The notes under the pieces are model-generated. The model was not told the origin of the DNA. It worked only from the letters and a program-made list of their open reading frames with translations, and did not search any database. Source: Daedaleopsis sinensis (Eukaryota; Basidiomycota; Agaricomycetes; Polyporales; Polyporaceae). From it: DNA of 64,000 nucleotides. Shown one piece after another: positions 1 to 10,915 of the stretch. The translations under genes were made by a program, and so were the position numbers. Where the stretch lies: the NCBI GenBank assembly GCA_033807695.1, contig CM066303.1, positions 2,356,001 through 2,420,000 of the forward strand, read 5' to 3'. Position 1 is the first letter of the stretch, and every line of letters begins with the position of its first letter.

Positions 1-422
1 CAGCCCAGGATCAGCGGGGGTCACTTTGTTCCTCGTGCCATCCTTGTCCAGGATGTGTACGGCGCATTTCGAGCTCGAGGCTCCATCACTACTGAGGCTT
101 GAGGCCTGAGACTTGCGGCATGAGGGTCAGTGGCTAACGACTAACCATCAGTGCCAGCGTCTGGCTCTGGACCGTCCGTGCAGTCGCCAGGCGCTCTTGC
201 ACGCGTACTTCAGACCTGCGTCCGTCATCTCACCGGTCACCCATCTGCCGCACGTAGCTCTGTAGAGGAATAAAGTGATATGTAGAGTACATACTACAGC
301 ACAGACTACCCGCGAAAGGATCCGACAGAACGCCACGACAACAACGCAGGAAGAAATAATGGATACAACTCTATCGGGGATCGTACCATGCCAAGTATGA
401 CAGGGTCCCGGAAAATGCGGTC
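1..422. other. gene-free stretch, 3' of aldehyde dehydrogenase
   Basis: This is the region downstream of the minus-strand aldehyde dehydrogenase stop. Short open frames occur on both strands, but none shows a recognisable domain or a consistent splice structure. The neighbouring gene to the left may start outside the window. Confidence 0.4.
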
Positions 423-2775
423 TCAGATCTTCAGCTGCAGCATGGGGAGTCGATACTTCATGAGCAAGACAGACGCTGCGCCGATGAACGCGAACACAAG
501 CCAAAACGCACATCTCGACTTGGCCGCCGTGCGCCCCTTCGGCCGGGGTGGCAACGAGGGGTAGAGGTAGCCCAGGTACTTCTTGTACGTGTCCTGGTAG
601 GGCGGGAAGCGGAAGCCAAAGACAAACGTGTCCACCCTGTTACGCGTCGTAAGCACACACTGGTACTACGGAGCTGCGTGATAGAGGGGGAAACTTACCA
701 GCTCGGGCTGTCGAGGGACACCCGCGCATGGGTGAACTGCTCAAAGGCGTGCTTTCCGGCGTAGTAGCCATCTGCAGACAACATGATGAGCAAGAGTACG
801 TGATCCCCGAATATGTCTTCGCTACTCACAACCGCTCGCGCCAACACCTCCAACAGGGAAGCCAGGGACAGCAGGGCTGATCACGACCTCGTTCGCGAGC
901 GCAGCCCCGCTCTTCGTGCTCGAGAACACTGCGCACAGTCAGTCAGACGGCCGAATATACAAACGATGAGACACCAACCCTTTTCTTGGAACTTCTTGTC
1001 CGGAGAAAATACGAAAATGCATAAAGGATGATCCCTGTGTGGAGGTATGTAAGCCGCAAAGTCCTATCTCACGCATCTCTATTGATCTACCTTGCTCTGA
1101 TGAATGAGATGGCCTGGTCGACGTCGTTCACGGGCACGATCAACAGGACGGGTCCGAAGATCTCCCTGCGAGGCAAGACGATGGTTGAGTTGCAGCCGAT
1201 GAGCACAAGAAAGAATTAGAACTCACTCGCTCATTAGAGAATCCTCGGGTGAGACATTGTTGACAATCGTTGGCGCGACATAGCGGCTGCTGACGTCGAC
1301 TTGACCACCGCAGACGATATCTCCCTTCGTGCGGTCGAGCAGATCCTTGATACGGGCGGTGTGACGCTCGTTCACGATGCGGGAGAAGGAGTCCGACTTC
1401 TCCGCGCCGTCCGGGTAGAACGATTCGTAGCTGCGCGCGGTCAGCACCTGAGGCTCGCGCACGAGCCGCGGGACTCACGTTGCTTTGAGCGCCTTAACTA
1501 GCGTCTCTTGGAAGCCTCGCGGAACCAGAACGTACTCGGGCGATGTGCACAGCTGCGGAGTCCACAACGTAAGAACCATGTCGTGATGAGCCTGAGAGAG
1601 CCTGTGCAACTTGCCTGTCCGGCGTTTCCGAAACGACCCCAGAGCACACGCCTGGCAAGCATGTTCACGTCAACTTTGGGGTCGACGACAACCGGGTTCT
1701 TTCCGCCGAGCTGTGAACAAATCTGTAAGGATTGAGAAGGTATGGAAATTCGGCAAACGACTGACCTCGAGGGTAACAGGGGTGAGATGTTTCGCCGCAG
1801 CGAGCGCGATGATGCGCCCAACAGTTGGGCCGCCTTGCGGCATCCAGTTAGGGACACGCAATGCAGTAAAGATTATATACCATTCGCTTACCAATATACA
1901 AGACTGAAAGAACGTCAGCTCAAGATACTCAGGTATCGTGTCGCAGGACTCACTGTGACCCCATTTGAGCTCAAGCACCTGCGGGACTAGAGGTCAGGTA
2001 GCTTCCGAAAATCTGGAAGAATCGTCGTACCTTCGTCATCTCAGGGACTCCACCCTGTACGACGTGGTACAGATCAGGGTCAAGGTACTGAGGTAGGAGC
2101 TCGGCAAGCAGCTTGCAGAAGTGAGGGTTGGCCTCCGACGGTTTGATGACAGCTGCACACCCCGCAGCAATCGCACTGGCCTGAGGGGCTATGAGCATGA
2201 TTCTGGGACTCGGCCCCAAGCAAATAAAGGGAACACGCACTAACGGGCTGAGTGTCAGAAACACCGGGAGGTTATACGCGGAGACTATGAGGATGACGCC
2301 CTTCGGCTCCGCCTTGAGCTTCGGACCCATGGCGAAGTAGGAGATGTTGAAGTCGATGCTTTGCGGCTGCGTCCACCCCTCGACGTTGTCGTATGCGAGG
2401 CGAACATCTTTGTACGCGGGTCCGAAGTCGTAGCTGGGAGTGACGAGAACATGGTACGGTTGCGCGCTAAGCGGACGAGTACAACGTGTTGAGATGGAGA
2501 CAAGAGTCACGTACAGTTCGGTTTCGAGAGCAGGACGTCCAAGGTCGAGCTTCAGGGCTTCTATCAGACGATCTTCATTGTCTTTAATCAGGTAGCCTAT
2601 CTGCGCGATTTGCTCTTTCCGGAAAGCCACCGACTTCGCCTTGTCGGCGTAAAAGGCCCGATGGGCAGTTTCATGGACCTATTTTCAGAGTATTTCAGCG
2701 CATGAGAAGAGCTTTACGTTGCCAGAATCGCCGAACCTGGGCGATTTTGTCCAAGGGAGTGTATTGGTCAGTCAT
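423..2775 (-). CDS. fatty aldehyde dehydrogenase, ALDH3 family (membrane-anchored)
   Basis: Predicted NAD(P)+-dependent oxidation of medium- and long-chain aldehydes to acids. The start at 2773-2775 gives MTDQYTPLDKIAQVRRFWQ, followed by an intron and an exon reading VHETAHRAFYADKAKSVAF, then KEQIAQIGYLIKDNEDRL and LDLGRPALETEL, which is the ALDH3 N-terminal pattern. Further in are the Rossmann segment (AAGCAAVIKPSEA), QLGGKNPVVVDPKVD, and the catalytic segment that reads GNAGQ-LCTSPEYVLVP after splicing, with the nucleophilic Cys just after the junction. The last exon (423-656) ends in a hydrophobic helix (AFWLVFAFIGAASVLLM), consistent with a tail anchor in ER or mitochondrial outer membrane as in yeast Hfd1-type enzymes. 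Stop is TGA at 423-425. About eight short introns are needed. The family call is secure; exact boundaries are modelled. Confidence 0.88.
1553..1614 (-). other. GC-AG intron in aldehyde dehydrogenase gene
   Basis: Read on the minus strand, the exon ends GGAAACGCCGGACAG and is followed by the donor GCAAGT. The 62-nt intron ends CTCCGCAG and the next exon begins CTGTGCACATCGCCC. Joining them restores GNAGQ-LCTSPEYV, the conserved ALDH catalytic motif. No GT donor nearby keeps the frame and the motif, so a non-canonical GC donor is the best model. Confidence 0.8.
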
Positions 2776-3160
2776 GATGGAGAATGCGGAGCACGTTTGA
2801 GTGTTGGAAGCGGAGGATTAAGTTCTTTTAAAGCGAGGAGGAGGGAATGACTCCGTCAAAGATCCAATTCCGTCCCCCGTGTTTCATGGTGTTACATGCT
2901 GGAAATATTCAAAATGTTCCACTTTTTGCATCACATCCTAGATACATTTCAAATGTTAGCCACGATGTATCCAGGATGTGACACATTGACAAACGATAGT
3001 CATGTTTGGATTTCAAGACGACCACGACGTCCTTGTCGACCCTGGAGTCTATGGCTGGGTTCTAAAGAAGTATATTGTCCGGGGTGTCGGGACCCAATGA
3101 TCCGAATCAATTTGTCTTCGTGGTTGTACTTGGTACCATGTAATACGCATGTTGTGGCAG

Positions 3161-3251
3161 AGTTTGTTATAGCGGCGTCGGGTGATACATGAGTAGAAGG
3201 GGAGCGCGGTGTTGCGTGATCAGCCTTAGTAGTACTTACCTACTAGTACTA
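3161..3251. repeat. imperfect direct repeat, copy 1
   Basis: This runs from GTTTGTTATAGCGGCGTCGG through GTAGAAGGGGAGCGCGGTG to AGTACTTACCTACTAG. It is matched with small indels by 3286-3380. It lies in the 2776-3418 gap between the aldehyde dehydrogenase start and the kinase-like gene stop; I see no gene in that gap. Confidence 0.7.
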
Positions 3252-3285
3252 GTCTCGTCCCCACCCGTTCTGACGCTCGGTTCCA

Positions 3286-3380
3286 GGTTTGTTATGTATA
3301 GCTACGTCGGGTGATACCTGGTGATGCATGATTAGAAGGGGAGCGCGGCGGTGTTGCGAGCCAACTAGTACTTACCTAGT
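3286..3380. repeat. imperfect direct repeat, copy 2
   Basis: Second copy of the 3161-3251 repeat, with GTTTGTTATGTATAGCTACG, then TTAGAAGGGGAGCGCGGCGG and ACTAGTACTTACCTAGT. The two copies are about 125 bp apart and have diverged by small insertions. They could be remnants of a small non-autonomous element or a local duplication. Confidence 0.7.
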
Positions 3381-3418
3381 GGAAGTACAGCCTGAGAACA
3401 CAGGGAGTAGGAGACATG

Positions 3419-4427
3419 TTACAAGAGTACACCAGTATTGAGTGCCCACCCAATACCACTGATAAAATGAAGCTGCCGTTGGTAGAAACCAGCCATAAAG
3501 CCCAGAACTAACCGTTGCCACCGTCCAAACATGGGCCATCGATCCCACATGCACACGTATTCAAACCACCGCGGGTAGAGCCCCGCGAGCTCCCAGTCAA
3601 TCAACCACACCCGGCCATCGTCACCGAGGATGACATTATCCGGGTGGATGTCGAAATGGGTCAGCACCAACGGCTGTGAATTATCGAACGTCATGGGACC
3701 GGGCGGCGGGTAGTTTCTGAAGCGGCGGTTGACTTCGAGTTTGTGCATGAACCACGCCGTAAGTTCTTCGTACGACGCAAACGGGCCTGCACCCTGTCAG
3801 GTCATCAGGTCAGACTCAACCAAAACAGCCTGCAGAGGGAACGCACATATTCAGTAAACAATGGGCCATAGCATTCCCGAGGCTCGCTTCCGATAGGACC
3901 AGGGAAAACGGTCGTGGACAACGTATCCGGCACTTGGATGCGACGCAATGGTCTGATGTAGCCACGGAGCGTCCAGATGATACGGATCCGCTGAAAGAAG
4001 CTGAGGCGCGACCAGCAGCTTCCCAGTGTTTCACCTGGAATGTAGTCCATGACGATTGCCCGTAAGACTCCCTCCCTTCTGATGTCGCGTCGAATGATGG
4101 GGACGGGTATGGACGAAGCCTGGCTCACAAGCCGCATTGTGAGGAACTCCGGCTCGAGCACCGCAGGACCCAGTCTCATGACAGCGTCGGTAGCAATACG
4201 TCGGACATCTACTGTGTTCAGAGGGTCCGGAGAGGGAAGCTTTTGTCCTGACGTGTGGAATAAGGTGCAGAGTTGTTGGTCAGACAGATGCGAGATCGCG
4301 GCCCATGACGGGAGCTACAACGCCAGCTCATTAGTATCCCAATTCTGCTATAACATTTGAAGTCCTGACTGACCGAATCCTGACTTCCCAATGTCTCACC
4401 GCGACCGGTCGCGATATTTGAGGACAT
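3419..4427 (-). CDS. APH-fold (aminoglycoside phosphotransferase-like) kinase family protein
   Basis: Belongs to the large fungal family with the APH protein-kinase-like fold; substrate unknown. The start at 4425-4427 gives MSSNIATGRGETLGSQDS. A GTCAGT donor and a TTGTAG acceptor then lead in frame to LPSWAAISHLSDQQLC. The nucleotide-binding half follows (PSIPVP-like SSIPVPIIRR, then AIVMDYIPGETLGSCW). After a second intron (TAT|GTGCGT..TGACAG|GGT) comes the catalytic loop HFDIHPDNVILGDDG and the metal-binding WLIDWELAG. Both the catalytic Asp (HxDxxPxN) and the DWE acidic residue are present, so it is probably active. It ends GWALNTGVLL, a common ending of this family, with stop at 3419-3421. 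About 290 residues. These proteins are common in agaricomycete genomes and should not be read as antibiotic resistance genes. Confidence 0.8.
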
Positions 4428-4452
4428 GTTCGAGTTGACGTTGATAGTCAAT

Positions 4453-4490
4453 GTTCAAACGTTCAAACGTTCAACGTGCAACGTTCAACG
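4453..4490. repeat. short tandem GTTCAAAC / GTTCAACG repeat
   Basis: Units GTTCAAAC, GTTCAAAC, GTTCAACG, a diverged GTGCAAC and GTTCAACG follow one another, just upstream (minus strand) of the kinase-like gene start at 4427. It could be a simple repeat or a repeated binding site; nothing in the sequence decides. Confidence 0.6.
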
Positions 4491-5854
4491 ATGACCGTAC
4501 GGTGGCGAGTGCCCTAGTAGGGCCTAGGCCGCCTTGCAGTGACGGTCAACGTTTCAACCGCCGGGGGGTCTTTCCCACGAAACTTACTACGAGCGGGCCC
4601 TGCGGGCCGGGCTAGCGCTCATTTGAGAGAAGCGTCTTGAAAGGCGCTGTGAACTTGAAAAAGGGGAGGACTAGGAGTACTTACGCGACCGCTGCACGAC
4701 GACGACCACCATGTAGTACGAGTCCCTCGACATGCCCCCTTCACCCCGTAGTGGTGATTCTGTCGAATCGCTCGGAAAAAACTCAGAGATACCCCCAAAA
4801 GGGTTTACATCAACTACATCCTGCTCGTCAGGTTGATCAACTGAGGTGGGTCAAGGAGCTTACTACTTAACAGTAACTGAATGATAGCCAAGGCCCAGCT
4901 GGTACCTTTCGAATCAGATCTTTGGTAGGTCTCACTACTTATAAGCTTATGCAGCAGCGATTACACAGCGATTATGAGGCCTGTGTATGCAGAGGTCTTG
5001 TGAGGGGCTAATCATCTGTCAACAGGTACTAACCTTGAAGCTTCAAGATCGGATGATGTCCTTCGCCTATGTATAACGGCCTTGGAAATGAGATATTTCA
5101 GACGACATACGAGCTGCATTGATTCTTCACAAACGCTACTTTTTACTCCAGCATCGATCGAGATTGCTGGTGCAACCCTGTGATCACACAGGTCATTCCG
5201 ACTCATCACCACACTGGTAGTCTACTGTCGGCACCGAAACACGCGACTGTCCCGGGCAGATGGAGGCCTTACGGTACGGTACGTCCTGGTACCGTCCTGC
5301 GCACAGGCGCCATAATCGAGGGGCGCGTAATGCTGATACCTTATTATTAGTGCAATATGTGCCGCACTTACTATAAGCAGGGTTTTATGCATCGATATCC
5401 TCTCCTGTGTGGACACAAAGGAGCTGCAATACAGCACAACCGGTTTCGACATGGGACTTTTCAGGTGGGTGCACTGGCGTGGGCGCACTGAGAGTCGATG
5501 CTTGGGGCTCGAGCGTAAATTGTACGTGAGCAGCCCGTCCTAGCTCCCGACGTCCGCACGACCTGACAACAGTCGCGGTGTACGCCCGGACTTTGACGAC
5601 TGGGCGACAGTGTACGGCAATCGGGGCTGGAGCTCCAGCGACCTTCTCCCGTTGCTTCGCAAGTAAGCGAGACTCACAGTGGGGCCGAGTGTCTGCTGCT
5701 CGAGACGCGCTTACGAGACTGTTACGGGACTGCCAGTGCGAAGCGTACACCATCGCATTACGCCGGCCCGCTCAAACACCTCCTGGCACTCGGTGTGTAT
5801 CGTCTTTTTCTGCGTTGACGTATGTCGAGCATCGCGCTGACTACGTGCGCGACA
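4491..5854. other. gene-poor stretch
   Basis: About 1.4 kb with no frame that shows a known domain or a credible multi-exon structure. It lies between the kinase-like gene and the GMC remnant. The rest of the GMC gene should have been here if the remnant were a complete gene, and I could not find its FAD-binding or middle part. Confidence 0.5.
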
Positions 5855-6217
5855 GCTCGGGACGTGTGCGATGATGAAGAGCCGCGCGGAGGGCGGGGTC
5901 GTGGATTCGAGACTGAATGTGCATGGGATGCATGGACTGAAAATCGCAGATGCGTGGTTGTTGTCCCCGATTCCCGAACGACACCACGGACCCACGCATT
6001 CTGACACCCCTTGTAGGTCTGGCGATCTGTCCCGGCAATGTCGGTCCTGTGAGTATGATTCAACGGAGCAACTTTCGAGCAAGTCTAACCGTCTCTATCG
6101 TAGAACACCTACTCAACTGCCGCAGCCATTTACGAAAAGGCCGCTGTCCTCATTGCAGAGGATCTAGGCATCCCTATCGACCACGGTCCGAAGGCAGACT
6201 TCGTGAGTAGGCTCTAA
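5855..6217 (+). pseudogene. 3' remnant of a GMC alcohol (methanol-type) oxidase
   Basis: Plus-strand blocks read LGTCAM, EGGVVDSRLNVHG and GLKIAD; then, after an intron-like gap, LAICPGNVGP; and after a second intron (CCT|GTGAGT..CGTAG|AAC) NTYSTAAAIYEKAAVLIAEDLGIP, ending IDHGPKADFVSRL with stop at 6215-6217. This is the conserved C-terminus of alcohol/methanol oxidase-like GMC enzymes, including the CPGNVG-NTYSTA region. The first intron has only one usable donor (GATGC|GTGG) and acceptor (TTGTAG|GTC), and joining them shifts the frame by one base. No upstream FAD-binding exons are visible. I therefore call it a decayed fragment, transcribed toward the 3' end of the Zn2Cys6 gene. Confidence 0.72.
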
Positions 6218-6298
6218 TTGTCGGTATACCTAGCAAGAGGTGCCAGTATCAACGTGTATAGATCGTACCCTAAAACCCGTGGTCTAAAAAGCGTAATA

Positions 6299-9234
6299 TC
6301 ATGACTGTCCACCTCCGAACCCCTGGTCACCCATCCACCCCGTCGAGCCCATGACCTCCGCCCAATCCACATCATAGCTCTCGCTGTTCTGTAACATATC
6401 GAACGGCATCACCATCGTCTGCACGCTTGACCTGCCCCCGCCCATGCTGCCAGTGCCGCTGCCATACATCATATCCGGCGCTGACATACAGATGTCAATG
6501 CCCAAGTCAAACGGCTGCCCCGGTGACGTCTTCGACGATGGGGCATGCCCGTGGATAGGGCCAGGCATGGCCGGGAACGACGGCGCACCCTGCGCCCGGG
6601 GAGCGTTCTCGTTTAGAAACGGGAACGACGAGGCCAGCGGCGGTGCAAACGCCGAGCTCATCCCAGTGATGTCCGCCGTGCCCATGTACGACGACGACGA
6701 CGACGACGACGACGATGCGCCACACGCGGGCATCCGGCTTGTCCACGAGCGCAGGAACGACGAGTCGAGGCGCGCCGTGGAGGCCTGGCTCTGCACAGGG
6801 GCTGCCCCCGCCGGGGTTGTCGTCGTAGCAGGTGCGGCGGTCCCGAACCGCTCGTCCCACCGCCCGCCCTTCCGGAGTGCACTGAGGACGGTGAGCGCCC
6901 TCGACGCGGTGTCGCCCTCGCCGTGCACGCTCTCTGCATTCACTCGCCTGCACGCCTCGAGCATCTCTGTCGCGCGGTCGATGAGCGCGAGGCACTCCCT
7001 CGCCTTCGGGTGCGGCGGGTCCTGCGTGAGCGCGCCGACAAGCGCGACCGCGCCGTCGAACACGAAGTAGGCGTACTGGAACACCACCAGCGGCACAGGC
7101 GGGTCCGTGTCCCACTCCGCGGCCTGCGCGTGCGCGTCGCAGAGCACGGTGACGAGCTCGATCGCGAGCTCGATGCACCGTTCCCGGCTGGGGTTCATCA
7201 CCACGCTTGCTGCCGCCGTGTGTGGCGGCGGGAGGATCGGCGGCGGTGTCATGAGGTAGAGCCGGTGGATGTTCATGAGGGTGCCGAGGTAGTACGCGGC
7301 GCAGACGTGGCGCTGGTAGGCGATGCTCCGCTCGCGGGGAGTGGCTGAACGTGAGAGGGGATGCGCGATGCGCCAGTCCATCGACGGATGCAGCTTGTCC
7401 AGCCATTGCTTGAACTTTCTGTCCATCTCCAGGACCGTCGCGTACGAGGGCGCGGTTATTCCGAGGCACTGATCACGGTCAGATGCTCATTCACCAACCG
7501 GTCGGTAAAACGACTCACTCTGGTGACTGTCTCCTCGACGAGGGACATAAGCAGTATGAACATCTGCTGGTAGTGCACGAAAGGGTTCTCGGCGCCGTCG
7601 CCGTGCATGGTCCCAGGGATGAGTTTCACGTCAAAGGTGCCCCGGTTGGCCATAGTAGGTCGTCCGAGTACCAGAGAGTATATTCTGCCACACTTTAGCA
7701 GTGTAGACGATACTGATGAGGTGCGACACTGTAAACTCACCTGTCAGAGGCGACAAGGAACCACCATCCCAGTAAACGTAGCTCGGATTCCTGTCTGTCC
7801 ATCGTCTCCCACTTCATCCAACCCGGGTCCCGATGGAGTCCTACGGCCTGTGCGTTCCTCAACGCAGTCCCAGTGAGCTTCCATGCATCGCTTACGCGAC
7901 CGCGGTCTGCTAGATATGCCGCAAGCAGCGCCGCCGCCATGCAGCTCATCGCCATGCCGTGGACAACGCATTGTGTAGGAGCCGCCGAGTACGCCGGAGA
8001 ACTGAGCATGAAGTCTTCCACGATGCGGCGCGCCTCCAGGGCCTTCCAGAAGTACAGCCGTGCATCTGCGCTGACTAGCCTGCGGGGGGCGAGGGCGAGG
8101 ACGGCGAAGAGTAGCGAGAGCCAGTGGGGGTTGACCTCCTGTGTGCAGCGCACGCATCCTCCTCTTTCTGCGCACGACGAACCGGGGCAGCGCGACTCGA
8201 GGACGGTCCACATGGCCTGGAGGCTCGTCCTGAACCAGAGCTCTGGAATGCCAAACTGCCAGCTGCGTTCCGCAAGTGTTCCATTGACGAGGGCCTCTAC
8301 GGTTCCGCGCGGAGGTAAGCTGGCAAGGAGCGGCTTGATCAATGCTGAGAGGACGTTATCTCCGGATGGGGATGGATTGTTGAAAGTAGTCGTGCTGGAA
8401 CGTGCATAGGGAAAGCGGTAATGTCCCGGGTCCCCGAGCTGTGCGTAGCAAAGGTTATGTCAGAATGTGAAAATGCGGCGGCATCTTCGGAGATGAACGG
8501 AAGGCGTTTCACGTACCTTATGTATCGCGCAAATGATTGTTCCCCCGCCAACGTATTCGTTGGACGGAGCCAAAGACAGCTGAGCCATCTTGACTGCAGC
8601 CAGTTGCACCTCAAAGTCGTAGTGTGAGAGCTCGGCACTGTCTGAACGATCGCTAGGAGACTTCTCTCTAGGTTGACTGCTGCCAGTGTCCGGAGAAGAC
8701 GCAGGTTCGGGCGACAGGTCGTCGAGACTTGTGATATACGCAGAAGACGGGTCGTCAGCGCTTTGATCTGTTGTTCCGTTCGCATTTGCAGTCGAGGAGT
8801 CTCCGGGCGAAGCCTGGTCCTCTCCGCCGGTCGGTATAGAGATGTTCTGTCTGAGAAGAGCTTTCTCAAGCGCAGCGATACGCGCGGACAGGGTGGCAAT
8901 AGTGCTCTGACTCGGCGCTGCTGGGGCACCTTCCGGGGGCCTCTGGGGGGCAGGCCGGGCGACGATGGGCTCCCATCTGCATAGCTGGGGGATACCACGT
9001 GTGACGCAGAGACCGCAGGGTACCAGGCGGTCACATTTCTAGAAGAGAAGAGGAAGCGTGAGTGCGGCATACTAGAGGCAGGGAGATAGCACATAACAAC
9101 CTCACCTGTCGCCTCCGTGTACATTCGACACAGCTCAGCCGCTGACGGCGCCGAGTCTGCTTTGCTTTTCCCGAGCCGAGGTTTCGGGAGGAGTTGTCGG
9201 GGCTCGGGGTATTGCTGTTGGACCCAGACAACAT
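6299..9234 (-). CDS. Zn(II)2Cys6 fungal transcription factor with Fungal_trans domain
   Basis: Nuclear DNA-binding regulator. The start at 9232-9234 leads through a basic stretch (KAKQTRRRQRLS) into the binuclear zinc cluster, C-VE-C-TRRRQ then, after an intron, RCDRLVPCGLCVTRGIPQLC. All six Cys are present. A heptad-like segment follows (STIATLSARIAALEKALLRQ), consistent with dimerisation. The middle homology region includes FGIPELWFRTSLQAMW, KALEARRIVEDFML, AVGLHRDPGWMKWETMDRQE and GRIYSLVLGRPTMANRGTFD, the usual Fungal_trans core. The C-terminal part has a long Ser run encoded by (GAC)n and a Gly/Ser-rich acidic tail, a possible activation domain. Stop TGA at 6299-6301. Its promoter side is only about 50 bp from the end of the inverted P450 duplication. 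Targets cannot be inferred. Confidence 0.9.
6688..6715. repeat. (GAC)n trinucleotide run in coding sequence
   Basis: About nine GAC units, read on the minus strand as a serine homopolymer in the C-terminal half of the Zn2Cys6 protein. Length polymorphism between strains is likely. Confidence 0.85.
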
Positions 9235-9284
9235 GGCTCGAGCCTCGAGGATAGGGGTGGTGGTGGTTGGTTGGTAAGTCTCGA

Positions 9285-10915
9285 GACGCTGCGCTAATGA
9301 TACCTACCGTGCTCAAACATCCGGCGTTGTTATCCAGAATTTCAAGTTGCCCAGACTCACGTTACAATTCCAAACTCATGCCGCCGCCATGCCGTCACGG
9401 CGGACGCTACACCGTTCGACGCCAATTAGTACGTGGCGTGGCACTATGTGCTATCTCCTCAAGCGCTTATTCGCTCCGACACAGACAATGATAAATAGGA
9501 ATCAAAGTACAACTGTAACGATCCCAGTGTGCGTGTCGACACAGTGCGTGTGCCTACATGGAGTCCGAGTCCGATCGTATCTTGTACAGTAAGTAGCTAG
9601 CCTCGTCAGCCGCTGGCTTCGTTCCTGATACAAACAAGTCAATCTATGCACCCTACGCCTTGACCCTCTTCACCACTGGCAGCAGCGGCATCTGACCTCC
9701 AGCCTTGGGTTCACTCTTCAGGAACGGCCGCTGCACAGCCCACGACTTCTTCTAGATGTCCTCGACCGGGACCGCGAGCTCGAACTCAAACGCGCACCAG
9801 CGTAAAGAGGATCGCCTTCATCCTATCGACGACCATGACCCGGTCAGCACGGCCGACGTCCAGAGATAAAGGTGAGCATATGGCTCCACGTCCCCGGAAT
9901 GCTCGAGACCGTCTCTGGGAGATTCTCCCAGCGCTCAGGCCTACCGTAGCATCGGGATGAGCGCGGTGCAGCCAGACAAGGGGAGAGCAGACTTACTTGA
10001 ACTCGAACGCGTCCTCGGCCCACAGCTTCTTGGAGCGGTTGAGGGAGAGCATCGAGACGTAGATCAGGTTCCCTTTCGAGATCCTCCGCATCGTTGATAG
10101 ATGTCGCTTAGCACGATATTCGCTGACGTGCTTTGCGCTGACGACTCACCTGATGCAGTCCTGCACTTGCCCGTACCGATCGACAAACGGCTCCGCGACG
10201 GGGCTCACGTCGTCCTTCATCACGACCCGGATCGTCTCCGGGACGGGTGCGTTCACGCGCAGAGTCTCGCGCACGACCGCGTCAACGTACGGCAGCTCCG
10301 AGAGCTCGTCCATCGACGGGGTGTCCGTCCCGACCGCGAGGAGCTCCGCGCGCAGCTTCTTCTGCACTTCCGGGGCTTGGGTGAGGGCGAACAGACACCA
10401 GGTCGTGGCTGAGCTCGTCGACTCGTGGCCCGCGAGAAGGAAACTGCGCACAGGGCAGCATCGATCAGAGGATGGACGCAGTGAGTGATGGACGGCATGC
10501 GAACTCACGTAGGAACCTCTACAGCACGACGCAATGGTTTGTCAGCGCGAGCAAGGAGACGTCGCGATGCGGAGAGATGAACATACGCCCGAGCACGTCC
10601 TCGTCTGACAGTCCCTGGTTGTCCGGGATGTCGGTCGCCATATTCGCGCGGAGGAGCAGACTGAGCAGATCGCGCGCACGCGAGTCCCCGCCCGCGAGCT
10701 TCTCCTTGCTCTCCGCGTTCTCGCGCATGATCTCGCCCTTCTGCTCAGCGAGGAGCCTCAGGCCGATCCTGCTCATCACAGCTTGCGCGTGGTGGAGACG
10801 GCGGGACCGCTCGTTGGGCTGATCGAGCAAGAAGAGTCAAAACAGCGTTCTTCGACGATGCGATCGGAACACATACGATAATGTTGAGGATTGTGATGCG
10901 TCCTCCCAGTCGAGG
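9285..10915 (-). repeat. inverted segmental duplication, arm A (P450 3' half plus flank)
   Basis: Read as reverse complement, this arm aligns with 16130-17808 through coding, intron and about 330 bp of post-stop flanking sequence. Examples are GGAATTGTAACGTGAGTCTG, TTGAGCACGGTAGGTATCA and TGGAGTCCGAGTCCGATCGT as reverse complements. Similarity stops at about 9285, just upstream of the Zn2Cys6 start, and at about 10915 inside the exon before the SII intron. Confidence 0.88.
9653..10915 (-). pseudogene. truncated cytochrome P450 pseudogene
   Basis: Partial copy of the P450 at 15036-17479. Recognisable segments are the J-side region (NATDIP-like [26 protein letters not shown]), the I-helix [20 protein letters not shown], the ExxR region [12 protein letters not shown], and [16 protein letters not shown]. 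The 5' half is missing. Three lesions are visible against the intact copy. First, sequence from just after HMLTF through the Cys loop and part of the following intron is deleted, removing the heme ligand. Second, two bases are lost near LVRAFEFE (GCGCGTTTGAG against GCGCGCGTTCGAG). Third, GAG is changed to TAG in VEDIEKK. The 10-nt micro-exon at 10509-10518 and its splice sites survive. It cannot encode an active P450. Confidence 0.9.

Noticed and set aside
3419..4427. Reading the APH-fold gene as aminoglycoside resistance
   Set aside because: The fold is shared by a large family of fungal proteins with unknown substrates; nothing here indicates antibiotic phosphorylation.
6923..7348. 141-codon plus-strand frame opposite the Zn2Cys6 gene
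   Set aside because: Antisense shadow of a coding exon, made open by high GC content; His/Arg/Val-rich with no domain.
6507..7469. 320-codon minus-strand frame
   Set aside because: Shadow of the Zn2Cys6 gene in a different frame; Arg/Pro-rich with no domain, while the other frame matches the Fungal_trans C-terminal half.
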